The notes below the pieces were generated by a model. That model had not been told where the DNA came from. It saw only the letters and a program-made list of their open reading frames with translations, and searched no databases. Below, one piece after another: positions 1 through 10,049 of a stretch of DNA of 64,000 bases (its first letter is position 1; each line of letters opens with the position of its first letter). The translations under genes were made by a program, and so were the position numbers. Source of the DNA: Brachyspira hyodysenteriae ATCC 27164. GTDB lineage: Bacteria > Spirochaetota > Brachyspiria > Brachyspirales > Brachyspiraceae. The stretch covers positions 1,550,001 to 1,614,000 of the forward strand of contig NZ_CP015910.2 in the NCBI RefSeq assembly GCF_001676785.2, read 5' to 3'.

Positions 1-322
1 TTATATTATAATTTTATTAAAGCGATAAACTAGCAGCTGATAACTTTAGTTATCAGATATCTTTTATAGAGTTTATCATGATAGATAATAATAAATTATT
101 ATAGCTTTATTAGAAAATACTTATATTACTCAGATAAATTCTACGTGCTCCATATTAAAATTAAACGCTTGTTATTTAGGCAATGCCATCTTTTAATGTA
201 ATTAATATTAATAATTTTATATGACAAATGAATATTTACAGTATTTTAAGATTTTATATAGAAATACAATTTGACTATAAATATGTAACAAAATTATAAT
301 AATCTAATCAGTATAAAAATAA
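1..322. other. Left-edge stretch without a recognised gene
   Basis: I see no credible coding sequence here. The only structure is a small perfect hairpin at 37-56 (CTGATAAC, loop TTTA, GTTATCAG) without a clear T-tract. It may mark the end of a transcript that starts outside the window, but that cannot be tested from this sequence. Confidence 0.4.
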
Positions 323-353
323 AAAGCCTGAATTTTAATTGAATCCAGGCTTT
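323..353 (-). terminator. Rho-independent terminator of the cysK-cysE unit
   Basis: Arms AAAGCCTG (323-330) and CAGGCTTT (346-353) form an 8-bp stem. Read on the minus strand the stem is followed by a T-rich run (TTTTTATTTTTA), as expected for termination just after the cysE stop codon. Confidence 0.75.
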
Positions 354-368
354 ATTTACACAAAATTA

Positions 369-1097
369 TTATACATACATATTATCATTAAGTGTTAACT
401 TCTTATTTTCTTCAACAGACTCTAAGACTATGCAGTTAGCTCCTATCACAGCATTTTTACCTATAATAGTATTGCCTCCGAATATAGAAGCATTAGCATA
501 TATTGTAACATTATCACATACTGTAGGATGTCTTTTCTGACCTTCTAAAGATCTTCCATTTGTTAATGATAATGCCCCTAATGTAACACCTTGATATATT
601 TTTACATGATTACCAATCACAGTAGTTTCACCTATTACTATTCCTGTACCATGATCTATAAAGAAATAATCATCTATTAATGCTCCTGGATGTATATCTA
701 TTCCTGTTTTTGAATGAGCGAATTCAGATATAGTTCTAGCTATTAAATATTCTTTCTGATTATAAAATATATGTGCTATTCTATAATGAAATATAGCCCT
801 AAATCCTGGATAAGTAAATATTATTTCATCATAAGATTTTGAAGCAGGATCCGACTGATAAAAAAATTCCAAATCATGTTCTAAACTTAATGTAATATCA
901 TCTATCTGTTCTATAAAATCTAGCAAAGCAGAATCATCAGTAACTATTTTCATATAAAGCTTAGCTATATTTTTTTTTACAATATCTCTATTAGGACTTT
1001 CCCTAAAAAAATTAGGAAAAACATAATCTCTTATAAGTTTAACTATATCCTTAATATCCTTTTGATTAGGAAGTTCATTGAAAGTTTTAAGTTTCAT
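369..1097 (-). CDS. cysE: Serine O-acetyltransferase
   Basis: This enzyme acetylates L-serine with acetyl-CoA to O-acetylserine, the precursor of cysteine. The 242-residue protein has the helical N-terminal half of the family (about 1-130) followed by a left-handed beta-helix of hexapeptide repeats (about 135-225). The conserved HPGA motif is at 136-139, IDHGTG with the expected catalytic His near 149, and KRHP with a second active-site His near 191. The ATG is preceded by AAGG at a normal distance. It lies 11 bp downstream of cysK and is almost certainly cotranscribed with it, so the window shows the complete two-step serine-to-cysteine route. The short C-terminus after the helix ends in LNDNMYV; in enteric CysE the tail docks into CysK, but I cannot tell whether that happens here. 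Confidence 0.93.
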   Translation of the reverse strand: MKLKTFNELPNQKDIKDIVKLIRDYVFPNFFRESPNRDIVKKNIAKLYMKIVTDDSALLDFIEQIDDITLSLEHDLEFFYQSDPASKSYDEIIFTYPGFRAIFHYRIAHIFYNQKEYLIARTISEFAHSKTGIDIHPGALIDDYFFIDHGTGIVIGETTVIGNHVKIYQGVTLGALSLTNGRSLEGQKRHPTVCDNVTIYANASIFGGNTIIGKNAVIGANCIVLESVEENKKLTLNDNMYV

Positions 1098-1108
1098 AAA
1101 ATTTTACC

Positions 1109-2023
1109 TTAATTCCAAGAGTATCTTTCACCTGTATCAGGCAGTATACAAAGCATTTTTATTATATTATCTTTTTTAGTTAAATTTTTGTATAAATCTA
1201 TTGCAGCATAAACATTTGCACCTGAAGATACTCCAACAAGCAGCCCTTCATTAAAACATATATCTCTAGCCGTATTTATAGCATTCTCATCAGATACATC
1301 TACTATTTTGTATATAACATTTAAATCTAAAATTTCAGGTATAAAATTAGGACCTATACCCTGTATTTTATGGGCAGATGTACGACCTTTGGTAAGTAAT
1401 GGAGATGCTTCAGGTTCTACACCAATAACTTTTGTATTTTTATTTTTATCTATTACATACTTTCCTATTCCTGTGGCTGTACCTCCTGTACCAATACCTG
1501 CAAATATATAATCAACATCTGGAATATCGCTGAATATTTCAGGAGCAGTTGTAAGATAATGAGAATCAACATTAGATTTATTAATAAACTGACCAGGTAT
1601 AATAGAATCTGGAATTTTTTTATTTAATAGCTCAGCTCTTTTTACAGCAGCATCCATTCCGCCATCAACTAATTCTAGTTTTGCTCCATAGTTTCTTATA
1701 AGCTTTCTTCTTTCTTCAGACATAGATGAAGGCATAACTATTATAACATTTAATTTTAAATACTTACCAATAGCCGCCATAGCAATACCAGTGTTGCCTG
1801 AAGTAGGTTCTATTATTGTTGATCCTTTTTTTAATTTACCTTCCTTAAATAAATCTAATATTATTTGTTTAACTGCTCTGTCCTTTATTGAACCAGCAGG
1901 ATTATTCTTTTCTACTTTTCCATATAACTCTATGTTTTTACCTAAATTAAATTTATCTTCTATATTTTTCAACCTCAAAATTGGGGTATTTCCTATCATA
2001 TCAAGTATATTATTATATATCAT
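1109..2023 (-). CDS. cysK: Cysteine synthase (O-acetylserine sulfhydrylase)
   Basis: This PLP enzyme of the fold-type II beta family converts O-acetylserine and sulfide to cysteine. The PLP lysine lies in NPAGSIKDR (K47), the phosphate-binding loop is preceded by SGNTG (75-79), and a glycine-rich GIGTGGTATG loop follows. The length of 304 residues is usual for CysK/CysM. I chose the ATG at 2023: the longer reading begins at a TTG that overlaps GGGAG, which is a good ribosome binding site for the internal ATG. It ends 11 bp before cysE. CysM cannot be excluded on sequence alone; the pairing with cysE favours CysK. Confidence 0.92.
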   Translation of the reverse strand: MIYNNILDMIGNTPILRLKNIEDKFNLGKNIELYGKVEKNNPAGSIKDRAVKQIILDLFKEGKLKKGSTIIEPTSGNTGIAMAAIGKYLKLNVIIVMPSSMSEERRKLIRNYGAKLELVDGGMDAAVKRAELLNKKIPDSIIPGQFINKSNVDSHYLTTAPEIFSDIPDVDYIFAGIGTGGTATGIGKYVIDKNKNTKVIGVEPEASPLLTKGRTSAHKIQGIGPNFIPEILDLNVIYKIVDVSDENAINTARDICFNEGLLVGVSSGANVYAAIDLYKNLTKKDNIIKMLCILPDTGERYSWN

Positions 2024-2122
2024 AATGTCTCCCAAAAAATATATATTATTTACTAATATATATTAATAAATAAATAAAAACAATAGTATATAAAAAAACA
2101 TTTTCTAAAAATATAAAGTTAT

Positions 2123-3562
2123 TTATTTAATATTTTTAATAATTTCTTTTAAAATTCTCCATATCCTATCAACTGAAGATATACTTAAATATTCTCTAGG
2201 TGTATGAACATTATAAATATTAGGTCCCATACTAATAACATCAGTATCTTTCAATGCTTTTTTTAATATTCCGCATTCCAAACCAACATGCACAGAAGCC
2301 ACCTGAGGATCTTTACCTGTAATTGTTTTATATGCCTTTATAGCAATATCCCTTACTTTCGAATTAGGATCATATTCCCAAGCAGCATATCCATCTCTAT
2401 ATATAAAATTAGAATTTGTAATAGAAGCTAAAGTCTTAACTCTTGATACTATTTCATTTGATGAGCTTTCTACAGAACTTCTAATGAATATAGTAAATGT
2501 CAATTTATTATCCTTTTCTTTAAGTACTCCATTATTAGAACTTGTCTGAACTAATCCTTCTATATCTTTACTCATATAAAGAACTCCATCTGGAGAAAGC
2601 ATCATAAAACTTATAACATTATTACTTAATTCTTTTTTATAACATTCTTTCACATTTTCAGCATTTGAAATAAGTATTTTTATATTAGGATCAGCTGTTC
2701 TATATTCAAATTTTATATTCTCATAAAGTTTTTCTATAGTATTTTTTACTTTATTTACATCTTTAGCAGTAATAACAGCATAAGCACTTTTAGCTATTGC
2801 ATTATGAACAGAACCGCCTTCTATATAAGCTATATTTATATCATCTTTTACAGAATCTAAAACTCTTCCTAATATCTTTATGGCATTGGCTCTCTGTTTA
2901 TCTATTTCCATACCAGAATGTCCACCTTTAAGTCCTGTAACTTCTATTTTTAATGCCGAATTATTATTTGCTTCTTTCTCTATATTAAATTCTGCTACAG
3001 TATTAATACCGCCAGCACTACTTACCCAAAATGTACCTTCTACCTCAGAATCTAAATTTATAAGAGTTTTACCATTTAAATGTTCATCAGTAACTGAAAA
3101 TGCTCCTGACATACCATCTTCCTCATCAGATGTAATAAGAACTTCTAATGCAGGATGCTCTATGTCTTTTGAATCAAGTAAAGCAAGGCCATAAGCAACG
3201 GCAATACCATCATCTGCCCCTAAAGTAGTATTATTAGCTCTTAAAACATCTCCTTCAACTATTAATTCTATAGGGTCTTTATCAAAATCATGTTTTGACT
3301 CACTAGTCTTTTCACAAACCATATCCATATGTCCCTGTATAATAACAGGAGGTATATTTTCATAACCCTTTGAAGCCTCTTTTTTAATTATTACATTATT
3401 TTCTTTATTCTGATATACTTCTAAATTTCTATCTTTTGCAAATTTTACTAAAAAATCACTTATCTGCTTTTCATGTTTAGATCTTCTAGGTATTTTACTT
3501 ATTTCCTCAAACCATCTAAAAACTTCTTTAGAATCAAGATTATCAAAATTATTTAAGAACAT
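2123..3562 (-). CDS. pepD: Aminoacyl-histidine dipeptidase (peptidase M20C)
   Basis: A cytosolic zinc dipeptidase of the PepD/Xaa-His type, about 479 residues as in E. coli PepD (485). Visible M20 motifs are GHMDMV (metal His and Asp near 78-80), GADDGIA with the bridging Asp near 117, TSDEEDG with the catalytic Glu near 147-148, and GGHSGMEI in the lid or dimerisation domain. A conserved late motif HVGLECGIL lies near the C-terminus. The ATG at 3562 is preferred over a TTG five codons upstream because that stretch holds the Shine-Dalgarno sequence TTGGAGG. It lies 99 bp upstream of cysK in the same direction and could add Cys-Gly-type peptide salvage to the cysteine genes, but that link is inference. 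Confidence 0.9.
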   Translation of the reverse strand: MFLNNFDNLDSKEVFRWFEEISKIPRRSKHEKQISDFLVKFAKDRNLEVYQNKENNVIIKKEASKGYENIPPVIIQGHMDMVCEKTSESKHDFDKDPIELIVEGDVLRANNTTLGADDGIAVAYGLALLDSKDIEHPALEVLITSDEEDGMSGAFSVTDEHLNGKTLINLDSEVEGTFWVSSAGGINTVAEFNIEKEANNNSALKIEVTGLKGGHSGMEIDKQRANAIKILGRVLDSVKDDINIAYIEGGSVHNAIAKSAYAVITAKDVNKVKNTIEKLYENIKFEYRTADPNIKILISNAENVKECYKKELSNNVISFMMLSPDGVLYMSKDIEGLVQTSSNNGVLKEKDNKLTFTIFIRSSVESSSNEIVSRVKTLASITNSNFIYRDGYAAWEYDPNSKVRDIAIKAYKTITGKDPQVASVHVGLECGILKKALKDTDVISMGPNIYNVHTPREYLSISSVDRIWRILKEIIKNIK

Positions 3563-3627
3563 ATAAATTTCCTCCAAGAACTGCTGTTATAATACAATTT
3601 TTAATATTAATATATTACTTTACAATA

Positions 3628-3658
3628 AAAAACAAGGGATATTTCTCCCTTGTTTTAT
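3628..3658 (-). terminator. Rho-independent terminator after oppA-like gene
   Basis: Arms AACAAGGGA and TCCCTTGTT enclose a 6-nt loop. On the minus strand the stem is followed by TTTTTTATT. It lies just past the stop codon of the peptide-binding protein gene and before pepD. Confidence 0.8.
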
Positions 3659-3678
3659 TTAATGATTTATATCATTTT

Positions 3679-5301
3679 TTATTTTTCGTTATTTTCTAAA
3701 TAAGCATAGAAAAACTTATGTTTTCCTAAAGTATCAAATTGCACATCCTTCAAGTTAGGATTTACAAGCACAGGCAAAGTATAGAAATATAAAGGTATGA
3801 TAGGCATTTCAGACATAAATAAATCTTCTGCTTTATGAAGTATAGGCATTCTCACATTATTATCACCTGTAGAAGAAGCCTGTGCCAATAATGCATCATA
3901 CTGAGGATTATTATAACATTCCACATTTTGAGCACTATGACTCAAGAACATACCTAAAAATGTCATAGGATCATCATAATCTCCAACCCAAGCATTTCTA
4001 GCAACTACATAAGATTTATCCAAACGAGTCTGCTGAAATACTGCCCATTCTTCACTTGATATTGTGCTGTCTATTCCTAAATTATTTTTCCACATTTGCT
4101 GTACAGCTTCAAATATAGAAGTATGCTCTCCAGGGTTAGTTTTAAAATCTAGTACAGGAAAACCTTGTCCATCAGGATATCCTGCTTCTGCTAATAAATT
4201 TTTAGCTTCTTCTATATTTTTTGTATAATCTTCTGGTTTTACACTATAATAATCGCCGCCATTAGTTCTGAAACTTCCATTAACATCTGATATCAAACAT
4301 GGTACAACTGCGGCTGCAGGAATCTGTCCGCCTCTTGTAACCTGTTCTACTATATAATTTCTATCTATAGCTAAAGATAAGGCTTTACGGACTCTTGCAT
4401 CTTTTAAAGTATCATTAGTATTATTCAAACTATAATAATAAAGAGCTAAATAAGGTTTTATTTGTAAATATCCTTCCTCTTTTAAAACATCCATATCCTG
4501 GGTAGGAACTCTGTCAGAGAAATATATAGAACCCTCTTTAATACCTGCCACTACTGATGTTGCATTATCCATTAATATAAATATTAGCTTTTTAGGTACT
4601 ATATCTGAAACATTCCAATAATTAGTATTAACTTCCATAACTATTCTATCATCAATTGATCTCTCAGTCATTTTGAAAGGACCATTTCCTATATAAGTTT
4701 CAGGGCTCATAGTCCAAGTATCAGGATTAGCTTCTATAATATCTTCTCTTAAAGGAAAATAAACAGGATATGCCATAAGCTGATCAAAATATGGAATTGG
4801 TGCTTCCAATGTTACTTCTAATGTATTATCATCTAAAGCTTTAACACCTAATGAATCTACAGGCATTTCACCGGCTGTAATTTTTTTGGCATTTTTCAAA
4901 GGCTCCATCTGATAACTATAATTTGCAGCAGTTTTAGGATCAGTTGCCCTTCTCCAGCTATAAACAAAATCATTTGCTGTTACAGGATTTCCGTCTGACC
5001 ATTTAGCATTGCTTCTAATATGAAATACATATTTAGTTCCATTATCACTAATATCCCAGCTTTCAGCAACTCCGCCTACTATTTTACCTTGCTTATCTTT
5101 TGCGGCAAGTCCTTCAAAAGCATGAATTATATACATACTTCCATCTATAGCAGAATTCAATGTTGGATCTATAGTTTGAGGCTCTGGTCCAACATTAAGT
5201 CTTAATACTCCTTCTTCATAGCTAGTATTTCCGCCTCCGCAAGAAATGGCAAATACAAGTATAACCAAACAAAAAAATGCATATTTAAAAAATTTAGTCA
5301 T
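3679..5301 (-). CDS. Oligopeptide ABC transporter substrate-binding lipoprotein (OppA family)
   Basis: A periplasmic or membrane-anchored solute-binding protein of family SBP_bac_5. The mature start is a lipoprotein: hydrophobic residues 5-20 followed by FAISC, with Cys21 as the likely lipidated residue. The family signature is clear in the first third (NVGPEPQTIDPTLNSA, then HAFEGL, then YVFHIRSNAKWSDGNPVTA). The protein has 540 residues from the ATG at 5301, which has GGAGT before it; a longer reading adds 19 residues that do not look like a signal. No Opp permease or ATPase genes adjoin it, so it must share a transporter encoded elsewhere, as is common when spirochaetes carry several OppA paralogues. 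Substrate is unknown. Confidence 0.88.
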   Translation of the reverse strand: MTKFFKYAFFCLVILVFAISCGGGNTSYEEGVLRLNVGPEPQTIDPTLNSAIDGSMYIIHAFEGLAAKDKQGKIVGGVAESWDISDNGTKYVFHIRSNAKWSDGNPVTANDFVYSWRRATDPKTAANYSYQMEPLKNAKKITAGEMPVDSLGVKALDDNTLEVTLEAPIPYFDQLMAYPVYFPLREDIIEANPDTWTMSPETYIGNGPFKMTERSIDDRIVMEVNTNYWNVSDIVPKKLIFILMDNATSVVAGIKEGSIYFSDRVPTQDMDVLKEEGYLQIKPYLALYYYSLNNTNDTLKDARVRKALSLAIDRNYIVEQVTRGGQIPAAAVVPCLISDVNGSFRTNGGDYYSVKPEDYTKNIEEAKNLLAEAGYPDGQGFPVLDFKTNPGEHTSIFEAVQQMWKNNLGIDSTISSEEWAVFQQTRLDKSYVVARNAWVGDYDDPMTFLGMFLSHSAQNVECYNNPQYDALLAQASSTGDNNVRMPILHKAEDLFMSEMPIIPLYFYTLPVLVNPNLKDVQFDTLGKHKFFYAYLENNEK

Positions 5302-5520
5302 AAATAAAACTCCAAAAAATAGTTGATATATTTTATCATAGCATAAAATTTCAGTCAATTACATCTTGCTTGATATAAAAATATTATTATATTAATATTT
5401 TTATCTAATAGTATTTTTTTATATATAGTATTTGCTATTTTTATATAATGAGGTATATTAATATAGTTTTAAAAAAAATATTTTATTTGTTTTCAATTTA
5501 ATTAGAGAGAGGTTGTATTT

Positions 5521-7353
5521 ATGTTGGGTAATAATAAAAGCGGTATTGGAAATAATAGTTTAATATTTAAATTTTTAATACCATATATGGCGGCATTATT
5601 TATAATTTGTGTAACAATATATATTGCATATTTTCCTCAGTATAAAACAAGATTTTTAAATTCCAATAAATATAATACATATAATATTTCATCGGAAATA
5701 GAAAATAATATTTCTGCTTTATACGGAAAAATAAATATATTTTACTCTTATGTAGAAAAGGAAGTAAATAGAGATAACTTATTAAACGTATTTAAAAATA
5801 TTATAAACAATGAGCCTGATTTAATAAACATATTTTATGCTGATACAATACCATACAAAGATGGTGGAACGGTATTAAATACTGTTGGTCAGCTGCCAAG
5901 TGACTATGATCAAACATCAAGAGAATGGTATAAAAATGCTATAGCTTCAAGGGAAATAGTAGTATCTGAACCTTATGTAGATGTTGTTAGTAAATCTATT
6001 GTAGTAACTTTTTCAAAAACTATATATGTTAATGGTCAAATCGGTGGTGTAGTAGGAATAGATGTAGATTTTTCTAAAATTATATCTTCAGGTTTAGAAG
6101 AAGCAAAAAAATATAACTATAATTTAAATATCATAAATAAAGATGGATTGTATATATATAATCAAAATGAAAGCTATATATTAAAAGAAAATATTTTCAA
6201 CAATAAAGAAATATCTCAGCACAAAAATGATATTATAAATAATAATAATTATGGATGGATAGATAAAAAACTATCATATATATCATCAAAAATAAAAAAT
6301 AGTAATTGGAATATAATTGTTAGTTTAGATAATAAAGAATTAAATTCATCATTATTAAAATTACTTATATTAATAATATCTGTATTTATAATATTATCAG
6401 CAATAGAAGCTACATTAGTCATAGTTATAGCAAAACCTATATCAAATACTCTGGATAATACTATTTCAATAATAAAATCTATGTCAAAAGGAAATTTCAA
6501 TACACATTTTGATGAAAAAGAATTAAATAAAAAAGATCAAACCGGAGATGTAATAAGATCTCTTAATGATATGCAAAATAAACTTGGTGATATTATTTAT
6601 AGTATGAAAGATAATATAAATGGAATTAACAACTCTGTAAATATTATTACTAATGGAAATATAGATTTATCTGACAGATCCACATCACAGGCAAGCTCTT
6701 TAGAAGAATTAACAAGATCAGTAGAATTTGTATTTTCATCATTGAAAGAGACTGCTGAAAATGCAGGGAATGCCAAAAACATGAGTGAAAAAGTATCAAA
6801 TGCTACAAGAAACGGAGTAAATGCAATAAATGCTACATCAGCAAATATGGCAGAAATATCCGAGGCTAGTAAAAAGATTTCAGATATTACAAAAATAATA
6901 GAATCAATAGCCTTCCAAACTAATATATTAGCTTTAAATGCATCCGTTGAAGCTGCAAGAGCTGGAGATCAGGGAAAAGGTTTTGCTGTAGTTGCAAGCG
7001 AAGTTAGAAACCTTGCAATAAATGTTGGAAATGCTGCTAAAGATATTACAGCAATAGCAAATGAAACTATTGAAAAAATACAAAATGGAAGTGCATCTGT
7101 TCAGGCTTCATCATATATACTTAATCAAATAGAAACATCTGTTAATGATGTACTAACATTGTTAACAGAAATATCAAGTGCTATCATAGAAGAAGAAAAC
7201 AGCCTATCACAAATTAATACTGCTGTTATAGAAATTAATAGAATAACTCAGGATACTTCTAAAATAGCAAATGAAGGAGCAAATGCAAGTAAAGATGTAC
7301 TTGATAAATCAAATAATATAGTTGATCAAGTTTCTTATTTCCATTTTAATTAA
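5521..7353 (+). CDS. Methyl-accepting chemotaxis protein with double-Cache-like sensor
   Basis: A 610-residue chemoreceptor. A first membrane segment near residues 17-35 and a second near 280-305 bracket a periplasmic domain of about 240 residues that resembles dCache_1 (the motif [10 protein letters not shown] and the later [10 protein letters not shown]). A HAMP linker follows, then the cytoplasmic signalling helices with the invariant hairpin tip ([19 protein letters not shown] and [13 protein letters not shown]). The start has GAGAGAGG upstream, a strong ribosome binding site. It is monocistronic and differs from the two receptors at 29-34 kb in lacking a hemerythrin tail. The ligand is unknown; dCache domains often bind amino acids or small organic acids. 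Confidence 0.93.
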   Translation: MLGNNKSGIGNNSLIFKFLIPYMAALFIICVTIYIAYFPQYKTRFLNSNKYNTYNISSEIENNISALYGKINIFYSYVEKEVNRDNLLNVFKNIINNEPDLINIFYADTIPYKDGGTVLNTVGQLPSDYDQTSREWYKNAIASREIVVSEPYVDVVSKSIVVTFSKTIYVNGQIGGVVGIDVDFSKIISSGLEEAKKYNYNLNIINKDGLYIYNQNESYILKENIFNNKEISQHKNDIINNNNYGWIDKKLSYISSKIKNSNWNIIVSLDNKELNSSLLKLLILIISVFIILSAIEATLVIVIAKPISNTLDNTISIIKSMSKGNFNTHFDEKELNKKDQTGDVIRSLNDMQNKLGDIIYSMKDNINGINNSVNIITNGNIDLSDRSTSQASSLEELTRSVEFVFSSLKETAENAGNAKNMSEKVSNATRNGVNAINATSANMAEISEASKKISDITKIIESIAFQTNILALNASVEAARAGDQGKGFAVVASEVRNLAINVGNAAKDITAIANETIEKIQNGSASVQASSYILNQIETSVNDVLTLLTEISSAIIEEENSLSQINTAVIEINRITQDTSKIANEGANASKDVLDKSNNIVDQVSYFHFN

Positions 7354-7361
7354 TAAAAAAT

Positions 7362-7431
7362 AAGTTTTATCTATATATTATTTTATTTACTGAAATAAAT
7401 CGAAGTAAATATAATGTAATAGATAAAACTT
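7362..7431 (+). terminator. Long hairpin after the chemoreceptor gene
   Basis: AAGTTTTATCTA (7362-7373) and TAGATAAAACTT (7420-7431) are perfectly complementary, and the sequence between them folds further with mismatches. It starts 8 bp after the stop codon. There is no uninterrupted T-tract, so it may be a weak terminator or a 3'-end stabiliser. Confidence 0.45.
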
Positions 7432-7502
7432 TAAAATATATGAATTTAATTATTTTTTATAAAATATAATTATTATATAATATTAAGAATTTATTATAAA
7501 AG

Positions 7503-7961
7503 TTAATCAATACTTTTTTTAGTTTTTGATAATAAAGTAATATCAGATATTCTCATATTTTTATCAACAGCTTTGCACATATCCCATATTGTAAGAGCAG
7601 CAACACTAACCGCAGTTAAAGCCTCCATCTCTATACCTGTTTTATAACTGCATCGGCAATAAGATTTTATAACTATTCCATCTTCTTCCAAAATAAAATC
7701 TAAAGATACTTTTTCTATATTGATATTATGACATAAAGGTATAAGCTCAGAAGTATGTTTAGCCCCCATAATGCCGGCAATCCTAGCAACAGATATGACA
7801 TCGCCTTTCTTTATATTATTTTCTTCTATCAATTTTAGCGTTTCTTTTGATAAATATATTTTTCCTGTAGCTTCTGCAGTTCTTTTTACAATATCTTTAT
7901 CTCCAACATCAACCATATTGGCATTACCGCTTTCATCTATATGTGTTAATTTATCATTCAT
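7503..7961 (-). CDS. moaC: Cyclic pyranopterin monophosphate synthase
   Basis: MoaC acts with MoaA in the first step of molybdenum cofactor synthesis, turning the 3',8-cyclo-GTP product of MoaA into cyclic pyranopterin monophosphate. The 152-residue protein has the family landmarks HIDESGNANMVDVGDK at the N-terminus, AKHTSELIPLCHN in the middle and GIEMEALTAVS followed by DMCKAVDK in the C-terminal half. The ATG has GAGG before it. It is the last gene of the moeA-moaA-moaC run on the minus strand and lies 25 bp after moaA. Confidence 0.95.
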   Translation of the reverse strand: MNDKLTHIDESGNANMVDVGDKDIVKRTAEATGKIYLSKETLKLIEENNIKKGDVISVARIAGIMGAKHTSELIPLCHNINIEKVSLDFILEEDGIVIKSYCRCSYKTGIEMEALTAVSVAALTIWDMCKAVDKNMRISDITLLSKTKKSID

Positions 7962-7986
7962 TTTTATAACCTCAATTTTTATTTAA

Positions 7987-8784
7987 TTAACCGCCTATCA
8001 TACTTAATGATTCAGCATCGCTATAAGCACCATTTTCAGGCTTTCTTTCAATACATTTTATTATAGAGCCTCTTATATCATCAAAGTCAACTTTGAACTT
8101 TATATTACTATGCAGACAGCTTAGTAAATATCCGTCAGATAATAATCTTATTCTATTGCAGTATTTACATCTTGCAGGTCTATCATAATCTATAGAATCA
8201 AGTTTCTGACTGTTAAGATTATAGTACTGAATAGTTTGAAGTTTGGCATTTATACTTTCAGCATATTTTTTTAATAATGGCAATTCTTCTTTGCTTTTGT
8301 CATCATATACAACAACATTAATCTTTAATTGAAAGCCTAATTCAGAAGCTTTTTTTATACCCTTCATAGCATCATATAAATTTCCGCCTCTTGTAATATA
8401 TTTATATCTTTCACTGTCTAAAGTATCAAGAGATATATTTATTGAATCAAGCCCTGCATTTTTTAATTTATCAGCAATGCCGTCAAGCAAAACCGCATTA
8501 GTAGTCATAGCTATTATCTCTACTTTATCTATAGTCCTAATCATAGCTACAAGCTCATCAATATTTTTTCTTACTAAAGGCTCGCCTCCTGTTATTCTTA
8601 CTTTTTTTACTCCTAATTCAGAAGCCTCTTTAACTACATTATATATTTGTTCATAAGTTAAAATTTGACTATGTGTTTTTTTTATAATACCTTCTTCAGG
8701 CATACAATATACACATCTTAAATTGCATCTGTCAGTAACAGAAACACGTATATAATTAATTTCTCTATTAAAGGAATCTAACAT
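7987..8784 (-). CDS. moaA: GTP 3',8-cyclase, short form
   Basis: A radical-SAM enzyme that starts molybdopterin synthesis from GTP. The N-terminal cluster motif is C20-x3-C24-x2-C27 and the C-terminal MoaA cluster motif is C206-x2-C209-x13-C223; the essential C-terminal Gly-Gly is present. The protein is only 265 residues against about 320-335 in most bacteria. The missing part lies between the barrel (near QTIQYYNLN) and the second cluster, where other MoaA proteins carry some 40-60 more residues. The ATG at 8784 is preceded by GGGAAG inside the end of moeA, so the two genes overlap by 17 bp and are likely coupled. It looks functional because every cluster ligand is kept. Confidence 0.92.
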   Translation of the reverse strand: MLDSFNREINYIRVSVTDRCNLRCVYCMPEEGIIKKTHSQILTYEQIYNVVKEASELGVKKVRITGGEPLVRKNIDELVAMIRTIDKVEIIAMTTNAVLLDGIADKLKNAGLDSINISLDTLDSERYKYITRGGNLYDAMKGIKKASELGFQLKINVVVYDDKSKEELPLLKKYAESINAKLQTIQYYNLNSQKLDSIDYDRPARCKYCNRIRLLSDGYLLSCLHSNIKFKVDFDDIRGSIIKCIERKPENGAYSDAESLSMIGG

Positions 8785-9988
8785 CAACTACACTTCCCTT
8801 GACAATATCCGAAATTCCAATATCTATTTTTAATATACCATTAGCCTCAGAGAATGATGATATCATAGATGAATTATTATATTTTATAAGTTTAACTGAT
8901 AATTTAGTATTATCAAAAAATAAATTAACAGGTATATATTCAAGTCTTTCTGTATCTTTTCTTTTAAAATCTTCAGTAATTACAGCCTTTATATAATTAG
9001 TATCATAATTTATACCTAAGCAATTTAATATATAAGGCTTAACCATTATTTCAAAAGTCATAAAAGAAGAAACAGTATTACCAGGCAAAGCAAACACTGC
9101 CTTTTTACCTAATTTACCAAAGAACAAAGGTTTTCCAGGCTTCATAGCAACACCATGAAATATTTGATTAACTCCAAGCTCTAATAACTCCTTATGAACA
9201 TAATCAAAATCTCCCATAGATACACCGCCGCTTATAAGAACAATATCATTCTCTTCTAATGCTTTAGACAATATTTCTTTTATCTCTTTTTCATCATCAT
9301 TTACTTTCCCATAAAATTTGCTGCTGCAAGATAAAGCTGAAGTTCTAGCAACAAGCATTGGGGCATTAGCATCGTATATCTGTCCTTCTTTTAAACTTTC
9401 TCCTATATTTGCTATTTCATTGCCTGTAGATATTACAGCAGTATTTATTTTCTTCTTTACTTCTATATTACTATAACCGAACCCTGCAAGTATAGCAACA
9501 TCTTTAGGTAAAAGCATTTTTTTATCTAATGCTTTATCTCCGGATTTTTTATTATTGCCTTTTTTTATTACATTATTTGTTATTTCTTTTTTAGTGAAAT
9601 TAATAATTGTTTTGCCATTTTCTTTTTTTTCTTTTTTTTCTTCTACCCACTCTACTCTCTGAACTGCATCGCAATTTTCAGGAATCATAGCACCTGTCAT
9701 TATTTTTACACATTCTCCACTTTTGACTTCAATTTTATCGCAAAGTCCTGCATATATAATTTTATCTTCAATTAAAACATAACTATTTTTATTTTCATCT
9801 TCTTTTTTATAAGCATATCCATCCATAGAAGATTTACTAAAAGGAGGATCATCATTCAAAGCATAAACATCATCAACTAAAACTCTATTATAAGAATCAA
9901 GCACTGATATTTTTTCATTACCATAATCTTCAGAATTTTTTAATACCAATTCCAAAGCTTCATTCGGATGTAAAAAAGTTCTAGCCAT
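8768..9988 (-). CDS. moeA: Molybdopterin molybdenumtransferase
   Basis: MoeA inserts molybdate into adenylated molybdopterin. The 406-residue protein shows the N-terminal MoeA landmarks (PPFSKSSMDGYA, then VKIMTGAMIP), the MPT-binding domain with STGNE, SGGVSMGDFDYV and ALPGNTVSS, and a C-terminal domain IV. A lysine- and glutamate-rich loop of low complexity (about residues 115-135) interrupts domain II, as is often seen in AT-rich genomes. GGAG precedes the ATG. It is the first gene of the moeA-moaA-moaC unit. Confidence 0.93.
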   Translation of the reverse strand: MARTFLHPNEALELVLKNSEDYGNEKISVLDSYNRVLVDDVYALNDDPPFSKSSMDGYAYKKEDENKNSYVLIEDKIIYAGLCDKIEVKSGECVKIMTGAMIPENCDAVQRVEWVEEKKEKKENGKTIINFTKKEITNNVIKKGNNKKSGDKALDKKMLLPKDVAILAGFGYSNIEVKKKINTAVISTGNEIANIGESLKEGQIYDANAPMLVARTSALSCSSKFYGKVNDDEKEIKEILSKALEENDIVLISGGVSMGDFDYVHKELLELGVNQIFHGVAMKPGKPLFFGKLGKKAVFALPGNTVSSFMTFEIMVKPYILNCLGINYDTNYIKAVITEDFKRKDTERLEYIPVNLFFDNTKLSVKLIKYNNSSMISSFSEANGILKIDIGISDIVKGSVVDVRFL

Positions 9989-10049
9989 ATAAACTCCTAT
10001 TATTGCTAATAAAATTACTTGCTTACAAATATTTATTAAATAATTTAAT

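Noticed and set aside
1109-2035. Longer starts (TTG) for cysK, pepD, moaA, the EutT-like gene and the ABC-2 permease
   Set aside because: In each case the TTG codon overlaps or precedes the Shine-Dalgarno sequence of an internal ATG and the added residues match no family, so the ATG starts were used.
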